From an uncultured Actinoplanes sp. (GTDB taxonomy: Bacteria > Actinomycetota > Actinomycetes > Mycobacteriales > Micromonosporaceae): a DNA stretch of 6,381 bases. Below, in pieces: positions 4,400-6,381 of this stretch (positions are counted from its first letter, which is position 1; the number at the start of each line of letters is the position of its first letter). The notes beneath the pieces were generated by a model. That model was not told where the DNA came from, did not search any database, and saw only the letters and a program-made list of their open reading frames with translations. Both the position numbers and the translations under genes were made by a program. Location of the stretch: contig CAKUMG010000357.1 in NCBI GenBank assembly GCA_934667465.1, positions 1 to 6,381 of the forward strand, given 5' to 3'.

Positions 4400-6381
4400 T
4401 CAGCCCAGGCGGAACACGACCGTGTTCTCGTCGAGGTCCTGACGGGTGATGCCGAGGCTGTCGACGGCCAGGTCGCCGGCCCGCTGCCACGGGGTGCCGA
4501 CCGCCTGCGGGCGCAGCAGCAGGACGGTGCCGATGCCCCGGTCGCGCAGGTACTGCACGCTGGCCTGGTCCGGGAACGTCGCCACTGCCTGCCGCAGCTC
4601 CGACTGGCGGGCGGGGGCGAACCCGCCGCTGCCGTTGGCGATCTGCTGGAACCGGGTCGTCGACCACAGCATCACGGACTGGTCCGTCAGCGAGGCCGTG
4701 GGCAGCACCAGCATCGGGCCGGTGACGGTGCGCATCGCGGCGGGCTGGGCCGGCACGACCGGGTGGGCCGTCGCGTTCCACGCCTCCAGCGCCACGAGCA
4801 GCACCGGCACGAGCGTCGCCAGCCGCAGCCACGGTCCGGGCCAGGGTGGCAACCGGCGTGCCGCGGCATACTGCTCCACCCGCCGCACGAACTCGGCCAC
4901 CGCGCCGGCCGCCAGGATGGCGAGGAGCAGCGTCACCCACAGCATCAGCCGCCCCGGGATCCGCAGCCCGAACGAGGCCGGGAAGTGCCCGAAGAGCGGG
5001 AGGTAGGTCCACCGGCCCTCGAAGAACGTGGTGCCCAGCGTGAGGATGCCCGCAGCCAGCACGCCGGCGAGCAGCATCAGCCGCTGCCACCCGCGCCAGA
5101 CGGAGAACACGAGGCCGCACAGCGCCAGCGCGTAGAGCGCGAAGCCGGGCAGCAACGACATCTCGGCGGGCCAGGCCAGCGACTCGCGCGCCCCGGCGTG
5201 CGGCGTGCCCCAGATCCGGGACTCGGCCGGGCCGATCAGCAGGGCCCGCAGCGGCGGCGAGAAGAACGAGATCTCGGTGCCCGCGGGAGCGGTGTCGTCG
5301 ACGCGGAAGTACGGCACGGCGATCAGGGCGCCGATGCCCGCCAGGATCAGGGCGCCGAGGGTGTCGGTCAGGAGCAGCCGCCAGCCCAGGACCGCGGGCG
5401 GTCCCGGCCTGGCCGCGGGGTTCGCTGCCGCTTGCCTGGCAGGGTTCGCCGCCGCTTGCCCAGCGCGCCGGGCCGGGAGGAGGCGCCCGAGGCCGCGACG
5501 GCTCACCGGCGCCACTTCGGCGCGACGGCCGGGTGTCACTCGATCGTGGTGACCCGGTCCCGTTGCTGCGCGGCGGCGGCGGCCTTCCGTGGGCGGGCCT
5601 TCGGAGGGCGCTCCCGTCATCGGTGTGCGTTCCGTGGGGGCGCGTTCCGTCGGTGCGGCTCCCCCCGATGCGTGTTCCGTCGGTGGGGTTCCGGATTGCG
5701 CGGTTCCGGATTGCGCGGTTCCGGATTGCGGGGTTTCGGCTCGGGGGGTTTCAGCCTTCGGGGTGCCAGCCGGTGGGGAACCGGCCTGGGGAGAACCGAC
5801 CTGGGGGCTTTCAGTCGGCGGGATTTCGGCCGGTGGGGTTTCGGCCGGTGGGCCTTCCGTGCGGCGGAAGCGGCGCCGCAGGTGGGCGGTGAGGACCGCG
5901 ATCGTGGTGGTGACGGCCAGCGCGGCCAGCGCATACGCGAATGGGAGGCCGAGCGAGAAACCGAGCGAGACCTGCCAGGCCGCGACGGCCCAGCCCGCGG
6001 TCGCCCAGCCGATGCTGCGCCGGGCGGGCCGGAAGCCGTACCGGAGTGAATAGCCGTGCCCCCGGAGCAGCATCGCCAGGGCCAGCGGGATGCCGCCCGC
6101 GGAGATGATGTCGAGGTGGCCCTCCTGCGCCAGCCGCCAGGGCGCGTAGGCGAAGGCCAGCGCGCCCACGACAGCCCCGGTCCGGCCGGCGCCCAGCTGC
6201 CGCACGAGGGCGTACGCACCGATCGTCAGCAGGGCGTGGGCGAGCACGAACAGCAGGTTGTAGCGCAGGACGGCGGCGCCCGGGCCCTCACCGATCATGC
6301 CGAACGGTGCATAGCCGAGCAGGCTGTTGCCGAACGCGTAGCTGTAGTGCTCGGGGAAGAACGCGTTGCCCTGCCACAAGC
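4400..6381 (-). CDS. Large polytopic membrane protein, GT-C/YfhO-like, N-terminus outside window
   Basis: At least 659 residues, numbered here from the TTG at 6379, which is unlikely to be the start because the sequence opens mid-loop and the frame is open at the edge. Hydrophobic segments lie at about 40-60, 66-80, 91-105, 123-165 (two helices), 338-356, 407-427, 431-449, 478-498 and 518-534. A soluble C-terminal domain of about 125 residues (535-659) follows. The opening FFPEHYSYAFGNSLLG and the LRIPGRLMLW motif (472-481) resemble GT-C/YfhO-type membrane glycosyltransferases, but the catalytic Asp loop would be outside the window, so enzyme activity is inferred. HLRRRFRR (166-173) after a helix suggests that the linker 173-330 is cytoplasmic. 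That linker is mostly pentamer and octamer repeats rich in Pro, Glu, Thr, Ser and Gly. The gene converges on the GT87-like gene. Real coding gene: very likely; exact family: uncertain. Confidence 0.88.
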   Translation of the reverse strand, partial: LWQGNAFFPEHYSYAFGNSLLGYAPFGMIGEGPGAAVLRYNLLFVLAHALLTIGAYALVRQLGAGRTGAVVGALAFAYAPWRLAQEGHLDIISAGGIPLALAMLLRGHGYSLRYGFRPARRSIGWATAGWAVAAWQVSLGFSLGLPFAYALAALAVTTTIAVLTAHLRRRFRRTEGPPAETPPAEIPPTESPQVGSPQAGSPPAGTPKAETPRAETPQSGTAQSGTAQSGTPPTEHASGGAAPTERAPTERTPMTGAPSEGPPTEGRRRRAATGPGHHDRVTPGRRAEVAPVSRRGLGRLLPARRAGQAAANPARQAAANPAARPGPPAVLGWRLLLTDTLGALILAGIGALIAVPYFRVDDTAPAGTEISFFSPPLRALLIGPAESRIWGTPHAGARESLAWPAEMSLLPGFALYALALCGLVFSVWRGWQRLMLLAGVLAAGILTLGTTFFEGRWTYLPLFGHFPASFGLRIPGRLMLWVTLLLAILAAGAVAEFVRRVEQYAAARRLPPWPGPWLRLATLVPVLLVALEAWNATAHPVVPAQPAAMRTVTGPMLVLPTASLTDQSVMLWSTTRFQQIANGSGGFAPARQSELRQAVATFPDQASVQYLRDRGIGTVLLLRPQAVGTPWQRAGDLAVDSLGITRQDLDENTVVFRLG
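5418..5465 (-). repeat. 24-bp tandem pair encoding an Ala-rich octapeptide repeat
   Basis: Bases 5418-5441 and 5442-5465 match at about 20 of 24 positions, nearly identical over the first 19. On the minus strand they encode two QAAANPA-type units (roughly residues 305-320) inside the polar linker of the membrane protein, before its next helix. Confidence 0.75.
5584..5863 (-). repeat. 15-bp tandem repeats encoding a Pro/Glu/Ser/Thr/Gly pentapeptide linker
   Basis: About 18 pentamer units (such as TPPAE, SPQAG, TPRAE, TAQSG, APTER) fill residues 173-265 of the minus-strand protein, between the fifth and sixth hydrophobic helices. Bases 5691-5705 and 5706-5720 are identical copies and 5721-5735 differs by one base. 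Other units diverge, with one six-residue unit near residues 251-256. Glutamate is written as GAA throughout the block, and GGA and CAA are frequent, whereas GAG dominates in the membrane parts of the gene. This indicates recent local expansion of a low-complexity loop. Confidence 0.88.

Noticed and set aside
2484..5120. Minus-strand open frame of 878 codons across the GT-C gene and part of the third gene.
   Set aside because: It spans two well-supported genes and two terminators, and its translation is Arg/Pro/Ala/Gly-rich without hydrophobic or catalytic patterns. A composition artefact.
5533..5892. Plus-strand frame reading like a pentapeptide-repeat protein (FRIAR, FRPVG units).
   Set aside because: The 15-bp period gives pentamers in every frame on both strands. 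The flanking minus-strand frame encodes clear helices on both sides and the plus-strand frame has no family-like flanks. Antisense by-product of the linker repeats.
4271..6049. Plus-strand open frame of 592 codons opposite the minus-strand gene.
   Set aside because: It lies wholly antisense to a protein with clear membrane helices, and its own translation is Arg/Gly/Pro-rich with no domain pattern. Long antisense frames are normal at this GC content.

Overview
The window looks like chromosomal DNA from a high-GC actinomycete. Codon third positions are nearly all G or C, GTG and ATG starts are both plausible, and the proteins resemble those of the Micromonosporaceae/Actinoplanes type; the family-level placement is an impression from protein style, not a search result. 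There are three protein genes, two of them cut by the window edges, and no RNA gene, CRISPR array, insertion sequence or phage gene that I can support.

Layout. From the left edge to 2521 (+) runs a class A penicillin-binding protein: cytoplasmic basic N-terminus, one membrane anchor, GT51 glycosyltransferase, transpeptidase, then a Pro-rich and Gln-Gly-Asn repeat tail. A strong hairpin terminator follows at 2539-2575. At 2712-4232 (+) lies a multi-pass GT-C glycosyltransferase of the GT87/DUF2029 type. The order PBP then GT-C protein matches ponA1 (Rv0050) then Rv0051 of Mycobacterium tuberculosis, so this is probably a conserved actinobacterial cell-envelope neighbourhood. A perfect 17-bp hairpin at 4234-4271 lies between this gene and a convergent gene. 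That third gene runs on the minus strand from beyond the right edge down to 4400. It encodes a large polytopic membrane protein that resembles GT-C/YfhO-type enzymes and has a C-terminal soluble domain.

How they fit together. The PBP polymerises and cross-links peptidoglycan outside the membrane. The two polytopic proteins look like lipid-linked-sugar glycosyltransferases that would decorate an envelope glycan, lipid or protein; their acceptors cannot be read from sequence.

The least ordinary material is low-complexity DNA. The third gene carries a long pentamer-repeat Pro/Glu/Ser/Thr/Gly linker between membrane blocks, with codon use unlike the rest of the gene. A 24-bp tandem repeat sits just beyond its stop codon and stays open and codon-periodic in the same frame for 32 codons. 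Similar 24-bp repeats occur at two other places. I see no convincing wholly new multi-gene system here.
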